From Ophiosphaerella korrae (Eukaryota > Ascomycota > Dothideomycetes > Pleosporales > Phaeosphaeriaceae): 64,000 nucleotides of DNA. The position numbers were made by a program, and so were the translations under genes. Positions 8,764 to 18,398 of the stretch are shown one piece after another. The stretch's first letter is position 1. Each line of letters begins with the position of its first letter. The notes below the pieces were generated by a model. It was given only the letters and a program-made list of their open reading frames with translations. It was not told where the DNA came from and did not search any database. The stretch covers positions 186,001 through 250,000 of the forward strand of contig JALNQF010000005.1 of NCBI GenBank assembly GCA_028456385.1, in the 5' to 3' direction.

Positions 8764-11622
8764 TTACCTCCCCTCCATGGCCCTCCGCACAACCCTCTCC
8801 GCCTCCCCCTTGACATCCTGCCCCACCCTCCACACCCGCAACACAACCCTCTTCTCCGCCATCACCTCCTCCGCCCGCGCCAACCGCGCCCGCCACATCT
8901 GCTCGCGCTTGCTCACGCCCACCTCGCCGTTAGCCCCCAGCGTCGCCGCCCCCGTCCCCCCCCGATTCAACGGCGGCGGCGCTACCGCCGCCGTCGTCGT
9001 CGTCGTCGTCGTCGCCCCTTGCGCCCGCACCGCATTCCCTGCGTTCTCGCGCCGGCGCGGCGGAGGCGGAGGAGGCGGCGGAGGAGGCCCGCGCTTCGTC
9101 TCTGTGCCGTCTGTCGTCGAGCGCAGCGCGGGCAGCTGGTTGTACACGGACCAGAGCTTTTCGCGCGCGAGACCTGCATACGACGTGTCATCCGGCGCGC
9201 GATCCGCGGAAACGTTGTACTTCAGCGGGCTAGGCTGTGCCACGGCATTGGACAATTGCCTAGGTTTGGGGGGCGGTGGGGGTTTATTTGGGGCCTCGTT
9301 TGACGGGCTGCGGAGGGCGGCTGGTTTCCTTGGGGGCGGGGGCGCAGATCTACATGTTGCGCGGGGCTGGAGGGTGGAGTCTGTGGTTGCGCGGGTTAGG
9401 GGCGGAGGGTCGCGCAGGTCGATGAGGTCGGGGACGGCGGAGGTGCTTGTTGCTGAGGGTGTGCGGGAAGGGAGGGCGGGGCGGAGGTGTGGGTGGTCGG
9501 AGTCGAGGTTTGGGAAGAAGGAGTTTAAGCGTCTGCGGTCGTCTTCGTCCAAGTGGCGGAGCGAGGCTGCGATTGCGGCTTTAAGCTCAGGATCTGTTTC
9601 CTCAGAGGGAGGCCGGACTTTGGGTTTCGTGCCTGCTTGGTTTGGCGACGGCGAGGACGAGGGCATGGCCTGGTCGAAGAAGCCGCCATGGTCGGATGTC
9701 GTGACGTCGCGGATGAACACTGCGACGACGCGGCCCGGGTTCTCCAGTACAAAGTCTGTATATACTTCTAGATCGGCCTCCCCACTATCTCCTATTAGGA
9801 TGAAATTTCGCTCGGGAAAGTCTCGAGCAATCTTGTCCAGCGTGACCTTCTTTCGCTCCGCAACAGGCTCGAAGATGCCCTGGAGCATACCGCTGTATTG
9901 CTTGAGATGGAACGACCCTGGCGGCAGCCCAGCCTGTGCAAAGTACTTTGAAATGACAGGGTACAGCTGCCATGGCGAGTTGGAGACATAGTGGAATTTG
10001 ACGCCGAGGTCCGCCATGGCATTGTACCATTCTCTTACGCCGTCAATTGTGAGGTCGCCCAGCTCGCGGATGAAGGCGTTGCGGAAGATTTCTCGCGCAC
10101 CACTGCCGATAGCTGAATGCTTGATTGTGTCGTCTATGTCGCTAATGACGCTGATGCCTTGGGCCGCTGTGACCATAACTTTTTCTGTAGCGGACAGCTT
10201 GTCTGATGCGAGGATGCGCACATGTGTGGGTACAAAGTCGAGCGCGGCCGTCATGCTGAAGTGGCCAGAGGCGTTGGTATAGATAGTTCTTTGCTTGGAT
10301 ATCTGGTCGTTGTAGAAGAAAATGCTAATGGGTGTGTTAGCCATGGGGACGGCGAGGAAATGTCGCAGCCTGGCCATCAACCGCGCATTGGCTTCTGTGA
10401 GTTCTGACGCATTCATGTCGGCTGGTTGGGCCCATGACTGCCGTTTTCGTAGAGGAGTGATATTGTCGTCATCCCTAAGGGAACTTTTCGAAGTGGCATG
10501 CGAGAGCTGGCCTGGCTTCAAACTATTCAAGGTTTGGACGCTGTCGCGACTCTGCGCCCGGTACGTTTGTGCCCCGTCGTCATCGCCACGGGAAGGCCTC
10601 TCACTATAGCGGCCTTTTGCGGCGATTTCTGCTTCCTGCTCACCCTTCCGTAGGATGTGTTCAGCCTCCTTTGCTGCCAACTGCTCATCACGCTGCGCCT
10701 GATGCTCTCGATGTCCATCTCGGATAGGGTGTCCCGGGCTCGGATCACGGCTGCTGCCGGCCGATGTCTGCTCGTTGGCGCCAGCAGGAGGTGCCTGAAT
10801 ACCAACCAGCTGTCGTGCAAGGCCAACAAACAGTCTCTGTTTCCTCGACATCTGGCCCTTGAATGGCGAGTATATCCAGCCACGCACATCGACATCCACA
10901 ACAGCCTTGTCGTCCTCGTAGTCCTCCCACTGCTTCTTCCAGAACTCGGCATCTCCAGCACCGGTAGAATCTCGCACATCCCGGCCCTCGCCCGCCTCTT
11001 GCTGTGTCGTCCCGGGCTCCGCCTCGGGCATTCTCTTAATGTGTTTCCTTGCATAGCTTGGGAAGAGTATCATCTCCTCCTCGCCACTCCGTACCACGGA
11101 TCCATCCGGAAAGTCTCCGGGCGTGTCATCCTCAAACCTGTAGTTTTCCTCGTTCCCTCTCCAGCTCGGCGCATACTGTTGTGTGTATGTCTGCCTAAGT
11201 TCATTCGCAGCCTTGAGATAGCCCGCCAACTTCTGCCGCCTCCTCCCCGACTCTCGCGGCTCATAGTTGCCTTGGTAGCTCATTGCTCCCGCGCTCGACT
11301 CTTTATTTCCTGTCTCTTTTGCTATCTCCCGCCGTCGCAGTCTTGCTTCATTTTCGAGGAAATTGCTGCCTGAGATAAGCCTGCGGGTCTGGCCGCGCAA
11401 TTGCTGAATAATGGATGGCTTCCTCTTGAGCTTGAGCGACTGGCGATAGACAATATATCTATATATGCGGGACTGCGCGCGATGTTTCAGCGAAGGAAGG
11501 GTCTCGTGGCGCAGTCTGGAGAGGTGGTTGCGCGCGCGTGCCCGAGTGCGCGGGAACAGGAAACGGAAGAGCGACGAGGGAGCGTGAGCAGAGGGCTTGC
11601 GGCGGGGAAGAGGTTTGGGCAT
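8764..11622 (-). CDS. APP1: Phosphatidate phosphatase APP1 (DUF2183, HAD-like)
   Basis: Single exon, 952 residues from the first ATG. The catalytic DxDxT motif is seen as DIDDT at residues 495-499, in the context SVISDIDDTIKHSAIG, followed by REIFRNAFIRE and a later HAD-type block FILIGDSGEADLE. Yeast App1 is a Mg2+-dependent phosphatidate phosphatase at cortical actin patches that converts phosphatidate to diacylglycerol. The C-terminal 250 residues are rich in Pro and Thr, with poly-Pro and poly-Thr runs typical of SH3-binding tails. The first 113 residues (Arg-rich) are unusual: a second ATG at 11283 starts MSYQGNYEPRESGRRRQKL, which is how I remember fungal homologues beginning, so that may be the true start. 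Confidence 0.88.
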   Translation of the reverse strand: MPKPLPRRKPSAHAPSSLFRFLFPRTRARARNHLSRLRHETLPSLKHRAQSRIYRYIVYRQSLKLKRKPSIIQQLRGQTRRLISGSNFLENEARLRRREIAKETGNKESSAGAMSYQGNYEPRESGRRRQKLAGYLKAANELRQTYTQQYAPSWRGNEENYRFEDDTPGDFPDGSVVRSGEEEMILFPSYARKHIKRMPEAEPGTTQQEAGEGRDVRDSTGAGDAEFWKKQWEDYEDDKAVVDVDVRGWIYSPFKGQMSRKQRLFVGLARQLVGIQAPPAGANEQTSAGSSRDPSPGHPIRDGHREHQAQRDEQLAAKEAEHILRKGEQEAEIAAKGRYSERPSRGDDDGAQTYRAQSRDSVQTLNSLKPGQLSHATSKSSLRDDDNITPLRKRQSWAQPADMNASELTEANARLMARLRHFLAVPMANTPISIFFYNDQISKQRTIYTNASGHFSMTAALDFVPTHVRILASDKLSATEKVMVTAAQGISVISDIDDTIKHSAIGSGAREIFRNAFIRELGDLTIDGVREWYNAMADLGVKFHYVSNSPWQLYPVISKYFAQAGLPPGSFHLKQYSGMLQGIFEPVAERKKVTLDKIARDFPERNFILIGDSGEADLEVYTDFVLENPGRVVAVFIRDVTTSDHGGFFDQAMPSSSPSPNQAGTKPKVRPPSEETDPELKAAIAASLRHLDEDDRRRLNSFFPNLDSDHPHLRPALPSRTPSATSTSAVPDLIDLRDPPPLTRATTDSTLQPRATCRSAPPPPRKPAALRSPSNEAPNKPPPPPKPRQLSNAVAQPSPLKYNVSADRAPDDTSYAGLAREKLWSVYNQLPALRSTTDGTETKRGPPPPPPPPPPRRRENAGNAVRAQGATTTTTTTAAVAPPPLNRGGTGAATLGANGEVGVSKREQMWRARLARAEEVMAEKRVVLRVWRVGQDVKGEAERVVRRAMEGR

Positions 11623-11830
11623 TCAGCCGAGTCACTGTCGCAGTTTTATTGGAGGCCGTGGTGGCTCAAGGCAGCCCCCATGATATTGGGGAAATGCATG
11701 GTGGAGCTTGCATCTAGCCGGGTCCTCACACGTCATCGCGTGGTCAGCGTCTGCGCAAAGACCAACATGTCGTCTAGATCAGCATGGTTTCAGGAACAAA
11801 CGGCAATGCCGCGAACTCTATTGCAAGCAG

Positions 11831-12835
11831 CTACCTTTTGACAAGCGCATTCTCTAGCAGTCCTCTGACGTCCGGTACATCCTTCTCCAGCGCCTCTATG
11901 ATCTCGCCGAACATTCTCAACTGAAGTCGCTGCATCGACTCTCCCTTGAGACTGGGGGGAATAGGCTGGATCTTATTATGTTGCCAGAATCTTCCGTGCA
12001 CCATTTCCCCCTGCGTCGTCCCGCTGAGAATTATGTTGGCTCCTTGAGCAGATGTCCTCATGAATAAGAAGGTGAAGAAGAAGAGCAAGACGAATATACC
12101 AGGGAACTGGTGGTCCCGCCCAAGATTCGTGTTAACCATTCCAGGACAAACCGAGGTAATAATAATGTCTTCAGAGGATATCTTGCTTGCCAGATACTGC
12201 GTGGCGTACATGAGGAATACTTTTGAGAATTTGTACAGAGTGTTCTCGCCGAAGTTTGCTTTATCGTTGTAGTGTGCTAGGATGTTGGGCTTGTTCTGAA
12301 CGTCTACTGGAACAACAGCACTTTGGTGAAGGCCAGAGTTTACAATCTCGAGAATGGGCGTTTTGCCAGTGTGTCGCTTGGACAGTTTTAACAGCGGGAG
12401 GAGTTCGAGTGCTAGCAGTGTGGTTGACATGGTGTGGACCTGCATATCTTCTTCCCATCCGTAACTCGACGAGATATATGAGCTTCTCCGTGTGCCAGCA
12501 TTGAGCACCGCTATATCGAGATGATCAAGCTCGCTTGCTCGCTTCGCAAATGCTCTGACACTGTCGTAGGACATCATGTCTAGCCTCCATACCTCTAGCT
12601 GGCCTGTCTTCTTCAATCGTGCTTCAAGCGTGGCCTTGGTAGATTCGCCTTTCTTCAAGTCTCTTGCTGCAATGATGACTTTGGAAGCTCCTAGGGCTGC
12701 AAACTTGTAGACAGCCTCCACACCGATACCTGAGGTGGCACCTGTAACTATTATATTTCTTCCCGAGTAGTTTTCACTAACGGGCGTTGGTGGTGTGATC
12801 CACTTGTTCTTGAACATGCGAATGAAGATGGCCAT
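11831..12835 (-). CDS. Short-chain dehydrogenase/reductase
   Basis: From the chosen ATG (12835) the protein has 334 residues. The nucleotide-binding motif TGATSGIG is near the N-terminus, followed by the structural NAG (VLNAGTRR), a Ser in IVNSGLHQ and the catalytic YxxxK as YKFSK. The pattern fits classical NAD(P)H-dependent SDRs; the substrate cannot be told. A hydrophobic stretch near FPGIFVLLFFFTFLFM may attach the enzyme to a membrane. The frame stays open to an earlier ATG at 12913, adding 26 residues with several Cys. I prefer the inner start (MAIFIRMFKNKW), which is closer to the cofactor domain. It is transcribed in the same direction as APP1. Confidence 0.85.
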   Translation of the reverse strand: MAIFIRMFKNKWITPPTPVSENYSGRNIIVTGATSGIGVEAVYKFAALGASKVIIAARDLKKGESTKATLEARLKKTGQLEVWRLDMMSYDSVRAFAKRASELDHLDIAVLNAGTRRSSYISSSYGWEEDMQVHTMSTTLLALELLPLLKLSKRHTGKTPILEIVNSGLHQSAVVPVDVQNKPNILAHYNDKANFGENTLYKFSKVFLMYATQYLASKISSEDIIITSVCPGMVNTNLGRDHQFPGIFVLLFFFTFLFMRTSAQGANIILSGTTQGEMVHGRFWQHNKIQPIPPSLKGESMQRLQLRMFGEIIEALEKDVPDVRGLLENALVKR

Positions 12836-13396
12836 TGCAAGAGCTGACTTAGGTATACACAGGACGCAGGACACACAGGATGATGGAGCGAGTCGGAGGT
12901 GATTGTGAGGCACGTGATGATGCTCTCTAAGAAGAACCGAATAAATTGAGTATTGGGGGTGAGTAATTGAATCAGTTGCATAGAATTGAGGTCATTGTCA
13001 ACTAGAGTCGGATCCGGCAACGCGGTGCTTGCACAGTTCCGATTCGCTGGGGGTGTTGTTTCAGACACCCACGAAGAAGAATTGCTACATTTTCCAGTGG
13101 TCTACGGTAGTGCAGTCCTAGGGAAGAGCTAGCCGTTTATATAGTCAAAAGTGATGCCAGCCATGGCATGAGAGATCACAGGAGGCTATGACGCGAAATA
13201 TGACAGTAGACCTCGCGACTTAGTGGCTTGGCATAGGTCTATGAGGGACGATTTCGAACAGCTTGGGTACTGGCAGGTAAAGGCACAATACCACGCGCGC
13301 GACCGCCATGCTACCGAAATCTCCTCCCGCTTCTCAGAACCGTTAGGAATTGTCTCATTCCCTCCCTTTGTTGCTCCAGACATATCTCAAGCCAAC
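12836..13396. promoter_or_regulatory. Divergent promoter between the SDR and LSM1
   Basis: About 560 bp between divergent starts (480 bp if the longer SDR start is used). No distinct element is identified. Confidence 0.4.
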
Positions 13397-14256
13397 ATGT
13401 CCTTCAACCAACGCCAACCCCACGGTGGCCCCGCAGGAGCTCCTCCAAACATGGCGCACGACTTCAATGCCATGCTTCAACGCTCGCTACATGAGCCAGG
13501 CCAGCCAGACCCGGCAGCCGAAGCTTCAGGGCAGTCATCTTCGTCTATGGGTGAGCCAACAACAATTGACTGGCTGGTGGCATCACGCAACTAACGCGCC
13601 ATGCAGGCTATCGAGGCGTATACAGCGCAACACCACCACCGCCCCAGAACCAAAATGCCCTCGGCGGAGCACGCGGCCTCCAGCCGCAGCCAATCCTCCC
13701 CGTTGACCTCCCTCCCCAAGCCTTCCTAACCTCAGCCATGCTCCTCGACATGGTCGACAGTACGCCTTTCCCAACCACACCACAACCGCAGCTAACCCCC
13801 CGCAGAAAAAGTCGACGTCCTCCTCCGTGATGAAAAAGAGTACATCGGCATCCTCCGCTCCTACGACCAATTCGGTACCTCCTCACCCCCCTCATGCCAT
13901 CCCACACCCAACTAACCCTCCGCCCAGCCAATCTCGTCCTCACAGAATGTTACGAACGAATAGCCGCCCGCAACCCCGACGCCACACCCACTTCCCCGCC
14001 AACCCTACCCCGCTGGCTCATCCATGACGTCAAGCTCCCCGGCGTCATGACCATCCGCGGCGAAAACGTAACCATTTGCGCGACCGTCGACCTCGATCGC
14101 GAAGACGCGCCGCGCGGCGCCATGTTTGCCGACCAGGATCAGGTGCGGGGGCTGGCGGCGCAGCAGAAGGCGGAGAAGAGAGAGTTCGATTTGAGGAAAG
14201 GGAAGGCGCTGAAGATGGCAGGCATCGAGCCGGGATTTGGCATGCAGACGGCGTAG
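13397..14256 (+). CDS. LSM1: LSM1, Sm-like protein of the mRNA decapping-activator ring
   Basis: Four exons (13397-13550, 13607-13759, 13806-13874, 13928-14256) give 234 residues. The joins restore the Sm fold: FLTSAMLLDMVDKKVDVLLR, then EYIGILRSYDQFANLVLTECY, and Sm2-like IRGENVTICATVDLD. Lsm1 defines the cytoplasmic Lsm1-7 ring, which with Pat1 binds oligoadenylated mRNA 3' ends and promotes decapping. The three introns are 46-56 nt with standard ends. Compared with yeast Lsm1 the protein has a long Pro/Gln-rich N-terminal extension (about 85 residues) before the Sm domain. The Sm2 run-on DLDREDAPRG and the charged C-terminal helix fit Lsm1 rather than Lsm8. Confidence 0.9.
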
Positions 14257-17200
14257 GGAAGGGACAGACGAGTCATGATACCAGGATAGAGATTCCGTTT
14301 GCGATTGGGTGTTCTTGTGGGCGAGGTGGGTGACGAAGGAATTATGATGGGTTTGGTCACGCCATGGGGCAAGTAATGTAGTTCAGACGAGAGCCTGAAG
14401 TCGGTGGTTAGGGAAGGTAGGCTTGGACGTGATGAATGATAGCGTGTCTTGGGTACGGCATGGTGGTCATGGAGTAGTATAGAAGGTATAGGTATTTGAT
14501 ATGCTGGCAATATATACACGTTCAAATCTTTTCATGTACATGAGGGATCCTCGACTTACATTTGAAACACAAATTATCTAGGCCAAAAAGCAGTAAATAG
14601 TGGCCAAGATGCCCTGACATATTATGCAAGGTACTTATAGTACCTATCCAGTGTATGGTGTACTACGAGACGTGGTATATCATGCCAAGCACTATCTGAC
14701 CCATGTATGTTTGTGTGAAGATTGGCATTTCATAAGCCAATCATTGCAGGCGCAGAAAATGTAGTAGGATGGCTATGGCACGTGTAACCTCGCTGCCTAT
14801 GACGGTGGTGTATAGAGGGTATAAAATGCAATCTAAAGACGCGTTTAATCTACCAAGTTGGTTTTAACGCCCTCTCAAAGGTCAAGGAATGAGTTCTAAC
14901 GTTCTAACCCATTGAAGCGGAGGCTAGTGTGTAGTACGTCTCTGTGAGGAACTAGCTGATACCAGCTGCCATCTGGAGCAGGGGATTGTATATTGGGTAT
15001 GGCGCTACTAGTAGAAGTAGGTATTGTCATCATCGCTCATCGGTACAGACGAGAAATATTGGGGGACGGATGTACGGAATCGTGCTGGGTGCATGGTCGA
15101 CAGGTATGTCTACGGGGGCAATAAATGAACGACGGTGAGGTCAGGTAGCGTCATCGTATACCGCATAGGATGAACGGGCTCAGTTATGATGAAGCAGTAG
15201 CCTCGCATTGGCTGAGCCATTGACCCGTATAGTATGGCGGTTACCTCTCGTAGAAAGGCAACCGTGAGTATAGTGATGTGAAGCATACATGGTAGTATAA
15301 ATCTGGGAAGACGCGGTTATTCGATGCGGGCAGGTGCGGATGTGTAGGGAGGTTTTCTATGCCTGTCAGTATCATCAAGTGATTGCCCTCCATACTCCTA
15401 TCCAAGTCTGCAAGCAGTATGAAAGCATGTCGCCTCCATGGAACTCTATCATATAGGCACTGGCAGAACCAAATTTGCGGTCAGCATGTGCGATGGTCAT
15501 AGTCTTCGTATCAGGGCCTATCCATTCTAGCTCGAATGGCGTCTCAGCGTGTATGCGTGCTTTGTGCACTGGCCTGTCCAGGGCTTCGTGCGTGGTGTGA
15601 CGTGCATCGTCGGTTTTATGTGCGTAATTACGTCCTGCAGTGAACACGAGGGGCTGAGCAGTAGTCTCCACACTGCTGAGGAGATGGACGCGAGTCTGCT
15701 GCAAGCAGAGCCATCGGTCGGTCCGTCGGGGTGACATGAGGCTCGGTGACGTTGACGTATGTTCATCGCTGGGCGTAGACTGAGGATGGAATAAGTGAAG
15801 AGGAAAGCTTGGTCAGCTTCACCTACAAGTTCCTGTGCTGCATGCTTCTCTATTAGGGCTGCCCATCCCGTTGTTCCGCCATCTCCAACCTGACTGATCA
15901 GCCATGCGGTGTTGGCACGCGTGCTCAGAGAGCACTGTGCAGCCCATCGTGAGGATAGGGGAAGAGCGAAGTGGCCGTGTGCTTGGGAGTAGGGTGCATG
16001 TCCATGCCCTTGCGGTTGTTATGGGCTCGTCTTTGCTTGCCCCTGTCTGGCACCTAGTCCAGGTGGGAGCGGGGAATACTAAGCCTTCCCGAGCTCTAGC
16101 TGAGGATGCGAGTGGCTACAGTGTTCACCGTTCACCCATGTTAGCTTCTGGGCAAGTTGGCGGTACCTACACATATCAACTGTGCAGTTGCTTGGGCCGA
16201 GAGGCTAGGCCTCCTGGCCCCAGGCTACTGGCCGGCGAGGACAGAGGGCGCGTCTCACCGCGTCAGTAGAGGGCCCGTAAGCATGTGAAAAATGGGTGGC
16301 CGCGACGGTGGAGAAGAGGCAAGAGACTTGTAGCTATTCAGTGAGTAGCACCACTCTGCCGACGGTGAAGGCGGCTCGCACGAAGCTCCAGGGCCAACTG
16401 CATAGCACTGATGGCACAGGCACCAGGCAGAATTGCACACGGCCAGCAGCATGGTGTGCATCACTGGACGCGACTGTGTTGGTCGATAGAAGAAGCAACA
16501 ACGGAAGGCGGGTGGCTGCCGCGACTAGGATTAGGGTTCCAAACCTCCAAACTTCACTTCAGCTACCGTGGACTACATCAGCTTCTCACTCTTCCTTTCT
16601 CTCGTCTTTATGCACTGTTCTCGGGCCTGTCTTCATGTTATACATGATAAATACCGGCCACATTCCTCCTGCCGCCGGCTGCGGTACCCGGGCCTGAGCA
16701 AGAGTTGTTTCTTCCTTACGCGATCCGCCCTTCCCCCTCTAGTACCCTCCCTCTGCTGCAACAACACGCACTCCCCCATTCGCAAAGAGCCACGTTTACA
16801 GCTATGTATCAATAGCAGGGCCTTGGATGCGACTATACAATTAGTCAGTAAGGTCGGCAGCATGGCGACAACCCCGTGGCATTGATGATGTGTAGCGTCA
16901 GGGCCTGTAAATATGGATAGTCCGGACGGGCGGATCGAAAGCAAGCATATTGCCCTGCAAGGAGGAGCTTCTTCTGGTGCCCACCAACCCACACGGATGC
17001 TTCTTCTCTTACCTCAGGTGCACCGGCACATGCTCTCGATCGACAAGACGTCATGCTAGTACCTCGATGGCCTCAGTCAGAAAGGAAAGGCACATCTCAA
17101 AGGTCAGGCTGCCGTTTCCAAAACGGAATCGTATGCACTGGGTATTGCTCTGGTGTTGGTGTGACAAGTTCTTCTCTTACGCTAGCATAAGAAAGGATTG

Positions 17201-17800
17201 AAGAGAAATATTTCTTTGGACACTCAAGGAAAAACTTAGTGGAGAGGAGCGCTTCAAGTCATGTCACGGGGCCTGGGCGGACGCGGACCGAGAAGAAAAG
17301 CCACCCTGCCAAGAGCAATGCAGGAACTACCGCCCACCAATAAGCAGAGATTGTGGAGAAAACGGTGCTTGAATTGTATTGTGGAAAACGAACGAAGGGA
17401 AACCACGTGGTCCCGCAAGTCTTAGAGTGAGAACAATCGAGACTCTTTCGGCTACGTACCAGGATACTTGCAAGTTGCAACATCGGTCGGGTCTATGTTG
17501 TGTAACAGAAGCCTTACTCTTCTATCCTTCCGGCCGTGGCTGTCCTTCTATCGAATCGACGTTTCTCCCACCACTGGTGGTTGTCAAAACCTTTGATATG
17601 GTCGACATAAGAATACGATCGACTCCCTGTTGCTGCCGTGCGCCCTGAAGAGCCCGATTCCAAGGGTCGCTTCAGTCTGTCGCGCCCAACCATTTCCAGC
17701 GCTCCTGGGTATCAATCTCGAAGGCCAGTTTGGTTGAGCATGTTTGGCTCAACATACGAACGTATAGCGTGAATAACAGAATCCCTCCGATGTATATGTC
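14257..17800. other. Gene-poor stretch, 3.5 kb
   Basis: No frame or join here gave a recognisable protein on either strand. Open frames are short, lack domain signatures and often begin only at non-ATG codons. No terminal repeats were noticed. Confidence 0.5.
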
Positions 17801-18398
17801 TTACACGTCCCGTATGGGATCGTACGGGCGAGTCTCACTCGGCGAGTGCTCCGAACGTTGGGGGCTTGGTGGTTGTTGCGAGGTATTGTCCGCCTGGGTC
17901 TGGACTTGGATTTGCGACCCCGAACCCGCAACAGTCATCCCTCTCAGCATATCGCCTTCGGCTGAACATTCGATATAATTAGCTAACTGCACATGACAGG
18001 CTGTAGCCCCGTCGACTGGCGGCGGGCGCACACGTATATAGACAGACGTGCTTGCACTTACAGAACTTTCGCTGGATGTCCCTCAATAGTTGTGACACTC
18101 GCCACTTGAGAATGATCATCTCAACCGGCCGTATGCCTTCAGCGCGCAGTCGACCGTTGATGCGCTCTAGCATCTGTTCTTTCTCGTTTGCGGGGATTAG
18201 TATCCACCTTGACCAGTCCTTGTGTGCTTCGGAGAGCTGCTTGGCTTCATCTTTCGTTATAAACTCGTTCTGTTGTTAGCCGAAAGCGACTCCTTGGATA
18301 TGAAGAGCCCAACTCACATAAAACCGATCCCATTGCTCCTTAGTGTGGCCTGCGGCGGCTCGGGCCTCATGAACGGTCGCATTTATCCGAATACTCAT
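17801..18398 (-). CDS. Unrecognised three-exon gene, about 162 residues
   Basis: Exons 18318-18398, 18062-18269 and 17801-18000 keep one frame. Intron 1 (18270-18317) has a GTGAGT donor, a GCTAAC branch site and a CAG acceptor; intron 2 starts with a consensus GTAAGT. Two acceptors for intron 2 (after 18001 or after 17983) are both in frame and differ by six residues. The product starts MSIRINATVHEARAAAGHT, has a charged central part (EQMLERINGRLRAEGIRP, VSQLLRDIQR) and a Ser/Gln/Pro-rich tail. There is no signal peptide or membrane segment. The quality of the splice signals is the main argument that it is a gene. I do not recognise the family. It stands alone in a gene-poor region. Confidence 0.6.

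Noticed and set aside
8747..9991. 414-codon plus-strand open frame opposite APP1
   Set aside because: It is antisense to the Pro/Thr-rich APP1 tail and has a Gly/Val/Ser run composition with no domain.
11831..12913. The longer SDR start at 12913
   Set aside because: It adds 26 Cys-rich residues without targeting features. The ATG at 12835 is closer to the usual distance before TGxxxGIG, though the longer form cannot be excluded.
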